A stretch of DNA of 64,000 nt from Actinoplanes aureus (lineage in GTDB: Bacteria; Actinomycetota; Actinomycetes; Mycobacteriales; Micromonosporaceae), in contig NZ_JADQTO010000010.1 in assembly GCF_015704865.1 (NCBI RefSeq), positions 62,001-126,000 of the forward strand, given 5' to 3'. Below, one piece after another: positions 15,495-25,280 of the stretch. How positions within the stretch are numbered: the first letter of the stretch is position 1; each line of letters begins with the position of its first letter. The notes under the pieces were generated by a model. That model searched no databases and was not told the origin of the DNA. It worked only from the letters and a program-made list of their open reading frames with translations. The position numbers and the translations under genes were made by a program.

Positions 15495-18400
15495 ATGACG
15501 CTCACCAGATTCGGTAGACGGCTGATCGCCGCGGCCCTCGCGGCCGGCCTGATCAGCCTCGGCATGTCACCGCCGGCCGCCCATGCCGCGGGCGGCCCCA
15601 ACCTGGCGGCCGGAAAAGCGGCCTCGGCCAGCGGCTCGCTCGGGGCGCAGCCGGCCTCCGCCGTCAGCGACGGCAACCCGAACTCCTACTGGGAGAGCCC
15701 GAACAACGTCTTCCCGCAGTGGGTTCAGGTCGATCTCGGCAGCACCGTCAGCATCGACCAGGTGGTGCTGAAGCTGCCGCCGGCCACCGCCTGGGCCACC
15801 CGTACGCAGACGCTCAGCGTGCAGGGCAGCGCCAACGGCTCGACCTTCAGCACGCTCTCCGCCTCCGCCGGGCGGGTGTTCAATCCGGCCACCGGCAACG
15901 CCGTGACGATCAACTTCGCGGCCGCGAGCGTCCGCTACGTGCGGGTGCACATCACGGCCAACACCGGCTGGCCGGCCGGGCAGCTCGCCGAACTCGAGGT
16001 GTACGGCGTAGCCGGCCCCGTCGACCCGGATCCGGACCCGCCGACCGGCAGCAACCTCGCGGCGAACAAGGCGATCGAGGCCTCGTCGTCTGTGCACACG
16101 TTCGTGGCCACCAACGCGAACGACGCCAGCCCGACCAGCTACTGGGAGTCCGCCGGCTTCCCGTCGACGCTCACCGTGAAGCTCGGCTCCGACGCGGACA
16201 TCACCGGAATCGTCGTGAAGCTCAACCCGGACCCGGTATGGGGCCCGCGTACCCAGAACATCCAGGTGCTCGGCCGCGCCGGAACCGCCACCGGGTTCGC
16301 CGAACTCAAGGCCCGCGCCGACTACGGCTTCAACCCGTCCACCAACCAGAACACGGTGACCATCCCGGTCAGTGGCCGCGCGTCGGACGTACGCCTGCAG
16401 TTCTTCAGCAACACCGGCGCTCCCGGCGGCCAGGTCGCCGACCTCCAGGTGATCGGCGCCTGGGCGCCGAACCCGGACCTGATCGTCACCTCGACCACCT
16501 GGTCGCCCGCCACGCCCAGTGAAAGCACCGCGATCACGCTGAGTGCCGTCGTGAAGAACAACGGCACCGCCGCGGCCCCCGCCAGCAAGGCCGACTTCCG
16601 GCTCAACGGGACCGTCGCCGGCAGCGCGGACGTGCCCGCGCTCGCCGCGGGCGCCTCGGCCACCGTGTCGGCGAACGTCGGCGCCAAGGCGCAGGGCAGC
16701 TACACGGTCTCCACCGTGGCCGACCCGGCCAACACGGTCGCCGAGCAGAACAACGACAACAACACCTACACCGCGGGCAGCCAGCTGGTCGTGGCCCAGG
16801 CCCCCGGCCCGGACCTCCAGGTCACCGCGATCAACACCAACCCGGCCAACCCCGCGGTGGGCGCGGCGGTCAGCTTCGCCGTCGCCGTCACCAACCGGGG
16901 TACGAGCACAGCGGGCGCCAGCACCACCCGGCTCGTCGTCGGCGGCACGACCCTCACCGGGGCCACCCCGGCGATCGCGGCCGGCGCGACCTCGACCGTC
17001 ACCATCGGCGGCACCTGGACGGCGACCAGCGGCGGTGCCACCGCCACCGCGACGGCTGACTCGGCCGGCGCGGTCGCCGAGACCAACGAGAACAACAACA
17101 CGCTGGCCCGGCCGCTCGTGGTCGGCCGGGGCGCCGCGGTGCCGTACACCGAGTACGAGGCGGAGGCCGCCCGTTACCAGGGCGCGCTGGTGCAGACCGA
17201 CCCGCTGCGCACCTTCGGGCACACCAACTTCGGTACCGAGTCGTCCGGCCGCCAGTCGGTGCGGCTCAACAGCACCGGGCAGTTCGTCGAGTTCACCTCC
17301 ACGAACCAGGCGAACTCGATCGTCGTACGCAACTCCATCCCGGACTCCGCTTCCGGCGGCGGCCAGGAGGCGACGATCAGCCTCTACGTCAACGACGTCT
17401 TCAACCGCAAGCTGACCCTGTCGTCGCGCAACAGCTGGCTGTACGGCACCACCGACGACACCGAGTCGCTGTCCAACACCCCCGGTCCCGACGCCCGGCG
17501 GCTCTTCGACGAGTCGCACGCGCTGCTGTCCGCGTCGTACCCGGCGGGCACCCGGTTCAAGTTGCAGCGCGACGCGGGCGACAGCGCGGCGTTCTACATC
17601 ATCGACCTGATCGACCTGGAGCAGGTGGCACCGGCGGCGTCACAGCCGGCCGGCTGCACCTCGATCACCCAGTACGGCGCGGTACCCAACGACGGTCTCG
17701 ACGACACCGCCGCCATCCAGCGCGCGGTGACCGACGACGAGAACGGCGTGATCAGCTGCGTCTGGATCCCGGCCGGCCAGTGGCGGCAGGAGCAGAAGAT
17801 CCTCTCGCCGGACCCCACCCGCGGGCAGTGGAACCAGAAGGGCATCCGCAACGTCGTGATCCGCGGCGCCGGCATGTGGCACTCGCAGCTCTACTCCAAC
17901 ACCCAGCCGCACCAGGTGACCGGCAACATCAACCACCCGCACGAGGGCAACGTCGGCTTCGACATCGACGACAACACCCAGATCTCCGACATCGCGATCT
18001 TCGGCAACACGCAGAACCGGGCCAACCGAGGACACGGCCTCAACGGCCGGTTCGGCAAGAACACGAAGATCAGCAACGTGTGGATCGAGCACGTCAACGT
18101 CGGCGCCTGGGTGGGCCGCGACTACTCGGACACGCCGGCCTACTGGAACCCGGGCGACGGCCTCGAGTTCACCGGCATGCGGATCCGCAACACGTTCGCC
18201 GACGGCATCAACTTCTCCAACGGCACCCGCAACTCGAGGGTGTTCAACTCGTCGTTCCGTACCACCGGTGACGACGCCCTGGCGATCTGGGCCAACCCGT
18301 ACGTCAAGGACCAGTCGGTGGACATCAACCACAACGACCACTTCCTGAACAACACCATCCAGCTGCCGTGGCGGGCCAACGGCATCGCGATCTACGGCGG

Positions 18401-18857
18401 CTACGGCAACTCGGCGCAGAACAACCTGGTGTCCGACACCGCCAACTACCCGGGCATCATGCTGGCCACCGACCACAGCCCGCTGCCCTTCTCCGGCACG
18501 ACGCTGCTGGCCAACAACGGCCTTTACCGTACGGGTGGCGCGTTCTGGAACGAGGACCAGGAGTTCGGGGCGATCACGCTGTTCCCGTCGACGAAGGACA
18601 TCGTCGGGGTGACGATCCGCGACACCGACATCATCGACTCCACCTACGACGGCATCCAGTTCAAGAACGGCGGCGGCAACATGCCGAACGTCCAGATCAC
18701 CAACGTGAAGATCGACAAGTCGAACAACGGCGCCGGCATCCTGGCGATGTCCGGAGCCCGCGGCAACGCAGTCCTGTCCAACGTGACGATCACCAACTCG
18801 GCCGACGGCAACATCGTCATCCAGCCGGGCTCCCAGTTCACCATCAGCGGCAGCTGA
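15495..18857 (+). CDS. Secreted multidomain GH87-type alpha-1,3-glucanase (mycodextranase/mutanase)
   Basis: A 1120-residue exported enzyme. In order: signal peptide (about 1-31), two discoidin-like F5/8 type C domains (about 32-175 and 186-322), two CARDB-type Ig-like domains (about 327-425 and 439-540), a CBM6/35-like module (about 549-700; YEAEAARYQGALV), and a right-handed beta-helix catalytic domain from about 715 (ITQYGAVPNDGLDDTAAIQ). In the last, Asp903 (ADGINFSNG) is followed 23 and 24 residues later by Asp926-Asp927 (TTGDDALAIW), the acidic arrangement I associate with GH87 alpha-1,3-glucanases. These hydrolyse fungal wall alpha-1,3-glucan or dental mutan. The domain mix (discoidin, CBM, GH87) also fits. 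A polysaccharide lyase of similar fold is the main alternative. Confidence 0.8.
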   Translation: MTLTRFGRRLIAAALAAGLISLGMSPPAAHAAGGPNLAAGKAASASGSLGAQPASAVSDGNPNSYWESPNNVFPQWVQVDLGSTVSIDQVVLKLPPATAWATRTQTLSVQGSANGSTFSTLSASAGRVFNPATGNAVTINFAAASVRYVRVHITANTGWPAGQLAELEVYGVAGPVDPDPDPPTGSNLAANKAIEASSSVHTFVATNANDASPTSYWESAGFPSTLTVKLGSDADITGIVVKLNPDPVWGPRTQNIQVLGRAGTATGFAELKARADYGFNPSTNQNTVTIPVSGRASDVRLQFFSNTGAPGGQVADLQVIGAWAPNPDLIVTSTTWSPATPSESTAITLSAVVKNNGTAAAPASKADFRLNGTVAGSADVPALAAGASATVSANVGAKAQGSYTVSTVADPANTVAEQNNDNNTYTAGSQLVVAQAPGPDLQVTAINTNPANPAVGAAVSFAVAVTNRGTSTAGASTTRLVVGGTTLTGATPAIAAGATSTVTIGGTWTATSGGATATATADSAGAVAETNENNNTLARPLVVGRGAAVPYTEYEAEAARYQGALVQTDPLRTFGHTNFGTESSGRQSVRLNSTGQFVEFTSTNQANSIVVRNSIPDSASGGGQEATISLYVNDVFNRKLTLSSRNSWLYGTTDDTESLSNTPGPDARRLFDESHALLSASYPAGTRFKLQRDAGDSAAFYIIDLIDLEQVAPAASQPAGCTSITQYGAVPNDGLDDTAAIQRAVTDDENGVISCVWIPAGQWRQEQKILSPDPTRGQWNQKGIRNVVIRGAGMWHSQLYSNTQPHQVTGNINHPHEGNVGFDIDDNTQISDIAIFGNTQNRANRGHGLNGRFGKNTKISNVWIEHVNVGAWVGRDYSDTPAYWNPGDGLEFTGMRIRNTFADGINFSNGTRNSRVFNSSFRTTGDDALAIWANPYVKDQSVDINHNDHFLNNTIQLPWRANGIAIYGGYGNSAQNNLVSDTANYPGIMLATDHSPLPFSGTTLLANNGLYRTGGAFWNEDQEFGAITLFPSTKDIVGVTIRDTDIIDSTYDGIQFKNGGGNMPNVQITNVKIDKSNNGAGILAMSGARGNAVLSNVTITNSADGNIVIQPGSQFTISGS

Positions 18858-18866
18858 CCCCCCTTC

Positions 18867-18901
18867 GCGGGTGACCCGGCTCTTCGCGCCGGGTCACCCG
18901 C
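18867..18901 (+). terminator. Stem-loop terminator
   Basis: A perfect 14-base inverted repeat (GCGGGTGACCCGGC with GCCGGGTCACCCGC, 7-base loop) begins 10 bases after the glucanase stop. It lacks a T-run. Confidence 0.85.
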
Positions 18902-18932
18902 GCCTGACGCCCCATGATCCGCACTGTTAGGT

Positions 18933-18953
18933 TGTTGCACATCATTGGCAACA
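18933..18953 (+). promoter_or_regulatory. Candidate metal-repressor operator
   Basis: The dyad TGTTGC, nine bases, GCAACA lies 17 bases upstream of the ABC permease start. Its inner part (TGC, CAT, ATT, GCA) resembles the 7-1-7 palindromes bound by Fur/Zur-type repressors, but it is not an exact match to any consensus I know. Confidence 0.4.
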
Positions 18954-18969
18954 GCAAAAGGGGCTCAGG

Positions 18970-20034
18970 TTGTCCACCGACGTGCTCGGGGTCGGCGTGC
19001 AGCAGCGACGGACCGCCCTCTGGCTGCTCGGCCTGGCCGCCGGGCTGCTCGCCACCGGGTTGATCGCGGTCGGCACAGGGGCGGTCGCCATCAGCCCGGT
19101 CACCGTCGCCCGGATCATCGGCCACCAGCTGTCCGGCGCCGGCACGGTGACATGGACGCCGCCGCAGGAAGCCATCGTGTGGCAGGTCCGGCTGCCGCGC
19201 GTACTGCTCGGCATGCTGGTCGGCGCCGGCCTGGCGGTCTGCGGTGTGGCACTACAGGCGATGGTGCGCAACGTGCTCGCCGACCCGTACCTGCTCGGCA
19301 TCAACTCCGGCGCCTCCAGCGGCGCCGCGGCCGCCATCCTGTTCGGTGCCGGCGCCGCATTCGGCAGTCACGCCCTGCCCACCAGCGCGTTCCTCGGCGC
19401 CCTCGCCGCCTCCCTGCTGGTCTTCCTGATCGCCCGCGGCGGCGGGCGGGTCACCTCGGTCCGGCTGCTGCTGGCCGGCGTCGCCGTGGGCTACGCCCTG
19501 TACGCCACCACCAGCTTCCTGATCTTCGCCTCCGGGTCCGCGGAAGGCGCCCGGTCGGTGATGTTCTGGCTGCTCGGCTCGCTGAGCCTGGCCCGCTGGG
19601 ACGCGCTGCTGGCGGTCGCCGCACTCGTCATCGGCGGCACCGTCGCCTACCTCACCGTCGTGGGCCGGCAGCTCGACGCACTCGCCGTGGGCGACGAGAC
19701 CGCACACACGCTGGGCGTCTCCCCCGACCGCTTCCGGGTACGCCTGCTCGTGATCGTCTCGCTCTGCGTCGGCGTCCTGGTCTCCGCCTCCGGCAGCATC
19801 GGCTTCGTCGGGCTCGTCGTCCCGCACCTGGCCCGCCGCCTCGTCGGCGCCCCGCACGTCCGCGTGGTGCCGGTCGCCGCGCTTCTCGGCGCGATCCTGC
19901 TGCTCGGGGCCGACGTGATCGCCCGCGTACTGCTCGCACCGCAGGAGATCCCGATCGGCATCATCACCGCCCTGCTCGGCGCACCCTTCCTGCTGGTCCT
20001 GATCCGCCGCCTGCACGCCACGAAGGGAATCTGA
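18970..20034 (+). CDS. FecCD-family siderophore/cobalamin ABC permease
   Basis: A 354-residue inner-membrane permease with about ten helices, of the FecCD/BtuC family that imports ferric siderophores, haem or cobalamin. Characteristic phrases are RLPRVLLGMLVGAGLAVCG, LADPYLLGINSGAS and the coupling/C-terminal region GFVGLVVPHLARRLVG. The TTG at 18970 is preferred because AAAAGGGG stands at proper distance; an in-frame GTG at 18982 is the alternative. Permease, binding protein and ATPase genes are adjacent or overlapping, forming a complete importer. Substrate cannot be told from sequence. Confidence 0.92.
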   Translation: MSTDVLGVGVQQRRTALWLLGLAAGLLATGLIAVGTGAVAISPVTVARIIGHQLSGAGTVTWTPPQEAIVWQVRLPRVLLGMLVGAGLAVCGVALQAMVRNVLADPYLLGINSGASSGAAAAILFGAGAAFGSHALPTSAFLGALAASLLVFLIARGGGRVTSVRLLLAGVAVGYALYATTSFLIFASGSAEGARSVMFWLLGSLSLARWDALLAVAALVIGGTVAYLTVVGRQLDALAVGDETAHTLGVSPDRFRVRLLVIVSLCVGVLVSASGSIGFVGLVVPHLARRLVGAPHVRVVPVAALLGAILLLGADVIARVLLAPQEIPIGIITALLGAPFLLVLIRRLHATKGI

Positions 20035-20035
20035 C

Positions 20036-20983
20036 ATGAAGGCACTCCCGGCCGCCGCCTCGCTCCTGCTTCTCGCCGGATGCGGCGCTGCCGCCACCGG
20101 TGAGCCGTCCGGCACGGTCACCGTCGACAACTGCGGTGTGGCCGTCACCTTCGACAAGGCGCCGGAACGGGTCGTGCTGCTCAAGAGCGCGGCCGTCCCC
20201 TACCTGCACTCGCTCGGCGTGATGGACCGGGTGACCGCGCGGGCCGGGCGGTACCCTGCGGAGTACTACGACGCCGCGACTCTCTCCGAGCTGGACCGGA
20301 TCCCGCTGCTCACCGACCGGACCGACACCAGCGGCCACCTCCAGATCTCCAAGGAGGTGGTGATCAGCCAGCAGCCCGACCTGGTGCTCGGCGAGGTCGA
20401 CAACCTCTCCCGCGACACCCTCGCCGCCGTGGACATCCCGCTGCTCGAAGAACCCGCGCTCTGCCCGGGCGCCACCGCCGTGCCGGCCTTCGACGACATC
20501 TACGCGCAGATGACGACCTACGGCAAGGTCTTCGACCGCGAGGCCGAAGCGGCGCGCGCGATCACGGCGCTCAAGGAGCGCATGTCCAGGATCAGAACCG
20601 AGCGGGGTACGCGCACCGCGGCCGTTCTCTACCCGACGGTCGGCGGGGGCGTGACGTACGCGTACGGCTCGACGAGCATGGCGCACCCGCAGCTGGAGGC
20701 GGCCGGGTTCACCAACGTGTTCGCCGGCAGCAACGAGCGGGTCTTCGAGGTCACCCTGGAGGAGCTGCTCGGCCGCAACCCGGACGTGCTGATCCTGCTG
20801 CACAGCGACGGCGACCCGAAGGCGGTCGAGGCGGCGGTGACCGGGCTGCCCGGCGCGGCGAAACTCAAGGCCGTCAGCGACGGCAACGTCATGACCCAGC
20901 TGTTCAACTTCACCGAGCCGCCGTCCCCGCTGTCCGTCGACGGTCTGGAGAGGATCGTCGAGCGCTTCCAGGCGCCGGCGTGA
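20036..20983 (+). CDS. FecB/BtuF-like substrate-binding lipoprotein
   Basis: A 315-residue lipoprotein (Cys16 in LLLLAGC) with the two-lobed TroA/BtuF fold used by metal-chelate importers. Visible features are FDKAPERVVLLKSAAVPYLH at the start of lobe 1, QPDLVLGE, and VTLEELLGRNPDVLILLH in lobe 2. It delivers the ligand to the FecCD permease encoded just upstream (1-base gap). Its stop overlaps the ATPase GTG by 4 bases. The ligand is unknown; a ferric siderophore or cobalamin-like chelate is likely. Confidence 0.92.
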   Translation: MKALPAAASLLLLAGCGAAATGEPSGTVTVDNCGVAVTFDKAPERVVLLKSAAVPYLHSLGVMDRVTARAGRYPAEYYDAATLSELDRIPLLTDRTDTSGHLQISKEVVISQQPDLVLGEVDNLSRDTLAAVDIPLLEEPALCPGATAVPAFDDIYAQMTTYGKVFDREAEAARAITALKERMSRIRTERGTRTAAVLYPTVGGGVTYAYGSTSMAHPQLEAAGFTNVFAGSNERVFEVTLEELLGRNPDVLILLHSDGDPKAVEAAVTGLPGAAKLKAVSDGNVMTQLFNFTEPPSPLSVDGLERIVERFQAPA

Positions 20984-21756
20984 TCGAGGCGTCCGGGGTG
21001 TCCTGGCGCTACGGCGCCAGCCCCGTCATCGACGGCGTCACCGTCACCGCTCGCCCCGGCCGGGTGCTCGGCCTGATCGGCCCGAACGGCAGCGGCAAGA
21101 CCACCCTGCTGCGCCTGCTCTACGGGGCACTGCGCAGCTCCACCGGGAAGGTCACCGTCGACGGCGGCGAACTGGGCACCCTGACCCCGCGCGAGGCCGC
21201 CCGCCGGATGGCCGTCGTAGTGCAGGAGACCGGCGGCGAGACGGCGCTGACCGTGGCCGAGATGGTGCTGCTCGGCCGCAATCCGCATCTGTCGGCCTTC
21301 CAGCGCACCGGCCGCGACGACCACGAGATCGCCGCCCGCTGCCTGACCCGGGTCGGCGCCACCCACCTGGCGGCCCGGCCGTTCGCCGGGCTCTCCGGCG
21401 GGGAGCGGCAGCGGGTGCTGATCGCCCGGGCCCTGGCCCAGGAGGCGACCCACCTGCTGCTCGACGAGCCCACCAACCACCTGGACATCCGCTATCAGCA
21501 CGAGATCCTGCGCCTGGTCCGCGGCCTGGGCACCTGCTCGATCGTCGTGCTGCACGACCTCAACCTGGCCGCCCGCTACTGCGACGACCTCGTGCTGCTC
21601 GGCACCGGCGGGGTGGTCGCGGCCGGGCCGGCCGCCGACGTGCTGGACCCCGAGGTCCTCGAACCGGTCTACGGCATCGGCATCCGCCGGCTCGACCTGG
21701 AGGGCGAGTTGCATCTGCTGTTCCACCCGATCACCAGGTGCGGATGCGGTTCCTGA
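20980..21756 (+). CDS. FecE/FepC-type ABC ATPase
   Basis: A 258-residue ATPase for the siderophore/cofactor importer. Motifs: Walker A GPNGSGKTT, signature LSGGERQRVLIARAL, Walker B HLLLDEPTNHLD and switch His in VVLHDLNLAARYCDD, the last typical of the FepC/BtuD group. The start is GTG at 20980, overlapping the previous stop. The C-terminus ends in a Cys-rich tail (RCGCGS). Its stop codon directly abuts the stop of the convergent next gene (TGA then TCA), so there is no room for a terminator between them. Confidence 0.94.
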   Translation: MIEASGVSWRYGASPVIDGVTVTARPGRVLGLIGPNGSGKTTLLRLLYGALRSSTGKVTVDGGELGTLTPREAARRMAVVVQETGGETALTVAEMVLLGRNPHLSAFQRTGRDDHEIAARCLTRVGATHLAARPFAGLSGGERQRVLIARALAQEATHLLLDEPTNHLDIRYQHEILRLVRGLGTCSIVVLHDLNLAARYCDDLVLLGTGGVVAAGPAADVLDPEVLEPVYGIGIRRLDLEGELHLLFHPITRCGCGS

Positions 21757-22116
21757 TCACCGGCCGGGCGTGAGTTCGCCGGCGCGCAGCCACTCCCCTT
21801 CCGGGGTACGCACCTCCAGCCCGACCACCTCGTCCCCGGCGCGCACGATTCGCACGTCCGGGCAGCCCTCGACGACCGGCTGCCAGCCGCGGGTGGGGTC
21901 GTGCACCGCGTGCCGGCGGCAGTGCTGCTCATCGACGTAGCCCCACGCGATCAGCACCTCGCGGCCCCGGTAGGAATACCGGCCGACCGAGGCGATCCGG
22001 TCGCCGTCCGGGCGGCGGAAGAAGTCAGCGTGCAGGCCGGGCACAGCGGTGCCCTCGAAGTCGGCGTCCGGCGTCGACCGGTGCGGCGCGTACGTCGTCA
22101 GGTCGGGAAGGGACAA
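21757..22116 (-). CDS. Small soluble protein of unknown function
   Basis: A 119-residue protein that I do not recognise. It is hydrophilic, with no signal peptide; the middle reads VGRYSYRGREVLIAWGYVDE and the end VVGLEVRTPEGEWLRAGE, suggesting a small beta-rich domain. The start is a TTG at 22114-22116, supported by AAAGGA six bases upstream. It is convergent with the importer ATPase with no intervening base. Coding is supported by codon pattern and ribosome site only. Confidence 0.6.
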   Translation of the reverse strand: MSLPDLTTYAPHRSTPDADFEGTAVPGLHADFFRRPDGDRIASVGRYSYRGREVLIAWGYVDEQHCRRHAVHDPTRGWQPVVEGCPDVRIVRAGDEVVGLEVRTPEGEWLRAGELTPGR

Positions 22117-22164
22117 TCTCGTTCCTTTCGGGTAACCCCGATGCTGTGCATCGCGGCCGCCCCA

Positions 22165-23229
22165 CTATCTGTCGAGGGTGACCATGCCGGGGTGGTCGAG
22201 CAGGAACTGCGCCACCCGGCCCTCGGCGACGGCGGTGAAGAAGGCGCCGACCCGCACCGGGAACCGCTCGCCCCGATACGTGCCGCCCTCGAAGAGCGCC
22301 TGCCCGGGCAGGCCGACCGTCGTCATGTCGTTGGCGTCGATCCGCTTCAGCGCCGTCGCCCAGTCGGCGATGGTGCGCCCGCCACCGACGAAGGTCAACG
22401 AGTCGCCGGCCGCGCCGGCGACCTTCAGCAACATGCCCGGATCCTGGCTGAGCCGCTTCACCACCGCCCGGAGGAACTGCCGCTGGTGCCGCTGGCGGTC
22501 GTAGTCGGAGCGGGGCAGTCCGTAGCGCTGCCGCACGTAGTCGAGGGCTTCCCAGCCCTCCAGGCGCACCGGCCGGTCGCTCGGCGAGTACACCTTCTGC
22601 GGCCCGGTGTACGGGCGCAGGCACTTCTGGTGCGCCTGGCAGGACGGCAGGCGGTCCCGCGGGCTCCCGTCCGGCTTGCGGTGCTCGGACACGACGGTCT
22701 GGTCGATGACCATCCGGACGCCGCCCATCACGTCGACCACCTTGCGGAAGCCACCGAAGTTGATGATCGCGCCGGCGTCGAACCGCCTGATCCCGGTGAC
22801 GTCACCGACCGTCCGGGCGAGCAGTTCGTAGCCCTGGGCGGGGCGGTACTCGCCGGTGCTGGTCCGGCTGCCCAGCGCCATCGCTCCGTTGATCTTGCCG
22901 CGGGTCGCGGGTGTGCCGGTCGGGGGAAAGGCCGGGATCCGCACCACCAGGTCGCGCGGCAGCGAGAAGAGATACGCGGCGCGCCGGTCCGCCGGGATGT
23001 GCGCCACGATGATCGTGTCGGCGAGTGGCGCGATGTGCGTACCGCGTGGGTCGATGCCGACCAGCAGGAGGTTCAGCGCACCCGCCGGGATCGCCTGCGC
23101 CGGGGAATGCCCGGCCAGCCCCGCCCGTGCCGCGACCAGGGCGCCGCCGGCCGGCACCAGGAGCAGGCTTCCGAAGACGACACCGAGCCGGGCCCAGAGC
23201 GGCGCACGGCGTTTTCCCCACCAGAGCAT
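22165..23229 (-). CDS. LCP-family (LytR-CpsA-Psr) cell-wall glycopolymer ligase
   Basis: A 354-residue membrane-anchored protein. One N-terminal helix (about residues 12-34) is followed by the extracytoplasmic LCP domain, which transfers lipid-linked glycopolymers to peptidoglycan. Family marks are LLLVGIDPRG, SLPRDLVVRIP with the catalytic-site Arg, and the classic DYVRQRYGLPRSDYDRQRHQ block. A short insertion with two Cys (SCQAHQKC) near residue 195 may form a disulfide. It stands alone. The ATG at 23229 directly precedes the positively charged N-terminus. Confidence 0.93.
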   Translation of the reverse strand: MLWWGKRRAPLWARLGVVFGSLLLVPAGGALVAARAGLAGHSPAQAIPAGALNLLLVGIDPRGTHIAPLADTIIVAHIPADRRAAYLFSLPRDLVVRIPAFPPTGTPATRGKINGAMALGSRTSTGEYRPAQGYELLARTVGDVTGIRRFDAGAIINFGGFRKVVDVMGGVRMVIDQTVVSEHRKPDGSPRDRLPSCQAHQKCLRPYTGPQKVYSPSDRPVRLEGWEALDYVRQRYGLPRSDYDRQRHQRQFLRAVVKRLSQDPGMLLKVAGAAGDSLTFVGGGRTIADWATALKRIDANDMTTVGLPGQALFEGGTYRGERFPVRVGAFFTAVAEGRVAQFLLDHPGMVTLDR

Positions 23230-23268
23230 TCCAGAAGTTTTGCACAGCTTTAGCAGGATATAGGCGGT

Positions 23269-24195
<927 letters not shown>

Positions 24196-24230
24196 GACCG
24201 CCGAGCGTATTGCAGTCTGCCGATATCCAG

Positions 24231-25238
24231 TCAGGGCAGATCGCGGGCTTCTCCGTAGACGAGCGAGAGCCGCACCGGGACATCGGCGAGCCCCGCGTCG
24301 TCCAGCGCCTGCCGCAACGACGTGTCGTCGGCCGGCGGCGGTGGTCCGGCAGCCGTCACCCGCAGCACTCCCTGCTGGACCGTCACGTTGACGACGTCCC
24401 AGGACCGCGACCGGGCCCAGCGTTCCGCCACGGGCTGCGCGGCCGACACGATCGCCTGATCGCGGAACACCTGAGCACTGCTGAGGGTGAGCGGAATCGC
24501 CACCAGAACCACGACCAGCCCCACGACGGCCAAGGTCAGCGGGCGCAGCCGCCCGACCGGCCGGCCCGCTCTGATCGCCGCGTAGCGCACCCGGTAGCCG
24601 ATCAGCACGGCGGTGGCGGTCGCGATGATCGCGGCGACGTTGGTGGCGAACAGCAGCAGCGCACCCGCGGACTGCCTGGGTGCACCCGACTCCAGGGTCA
24701 GACCGACCACGGCCAGCGGCGGGACCAGCGAGATCGCGATCGCCACTCCCGGCAGGGTGTCCGAGACGTCCGAACGCACCAGGGCGAACGCGCCGACCGC
24801 GCCGGTCGCGAGGGCCGCCACCAGATCGATGAGCTCCGGGTGCACCCGGCCGGCGACCTGCGAGTTGGTGTCCGCGACGACCGGACCGGCCACCAGCAGC
24901 CCCAGCCCGAAGCCGATCAGGACGACCAGCACCGCGCCGCTGACCACGAGCAGGGCGCTGGCCAGGATCCGCCGGCGGTCGGCGAGGACCAGCCCGAAGC
25001 CGGTGCCCAGGATCGGGGTCATCAGCGGCGCGACGATCATGGCGCCGATCACCGTGGCGTCCGAATCGGCCACCACGCCGGCGGTCGCGATGATCGCCGC
25101 GAGGACGAGCAGCACCCAGAAGGCGGACCGCTGCCTGCGCGTGTCGAGGAAGAGCCGCCCGACCATCCGGTCGAGATCCGCCTCGGTCACCCCCGCCATG
25201 GCTGCGAGCGTGCCCGCCACCGGCCGGACTGTCCTCAC
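24231..25238 (-). CDS. DUF389 family membrane protein
   Basis: A 335-residue protein with seven or so hydrophobic helices matching the DUF389 family, whose function is unknown. Family hallmarks are VIGAMIVAPLMTPILGTGFG and LPGVAIAISLVPPLAVVGL, both Pro-rich membrane motifs resembling re-entrant loops of transporters. The last 70 residues form a soluble tail. The start is taken as GTG at 25238; an internal ATG (MAGVTEAD, 25200 region) is possible. It is divergent from the hydrolase-LuxR gene with only 42 bases between starts. Confidence 0.88.
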   Translation of the reverse strand: MRTVRPVAGTLAAMAGVTEADLDRMVGRLFLDTRRQRSAFWVLLVLAAIIATAGVVADSDATVIGAMIVAPLMTPILGTGFGLVLADRRRILASALLVVSGAVLVVLIGFGLGLLVAGPVVADTNSQVAGRVHPELIDLVAALATGAVGAFALVRSDVSDTLPGVAIAISLVPPLAVVGLTLESGAPRQSAGALLLFATNVAAIIATATAVLIGYRVRYAAIRAGRPVGRLRPLTLAVVGLVVVLVAIPLTLSSAQVFRDQAIVSAAQPVAERWARSRSWDVVNVTVQQGVLRVTAAGPPPPADDTSLRQALDDAGLADVPVRLSLVYGEARDLP

Positions 25239-25268
25239 CCGTCACGGATGACGCGGGTGCGGGGAGGC

Positions 25269-25274
25269 GATACT
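25269..25274 (+). promoter_or_regulatory. -10 element for leaderless transcript
   Basis: GATACT lies six bases before the GTG at 25281; no ribosome site is present between them. Confidence 0.5.
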
Positions 25275-25280
25275 GGCGTG

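Noticed and set aside
15567..17519. A 650-codon minus-strand frame opposite the glucanase gene
   Set aside because: Composition is Gly/Arg/Val-rich with no domain; the plus strand encodes clear discoidin and CARDB modules.
18902..18969. Cobalamin riboswitch before the FecCD importer
   Set aside because: The space between the glucanase terminator and the start is about 68 bases, too short for the roughly 200-base riboswitch.
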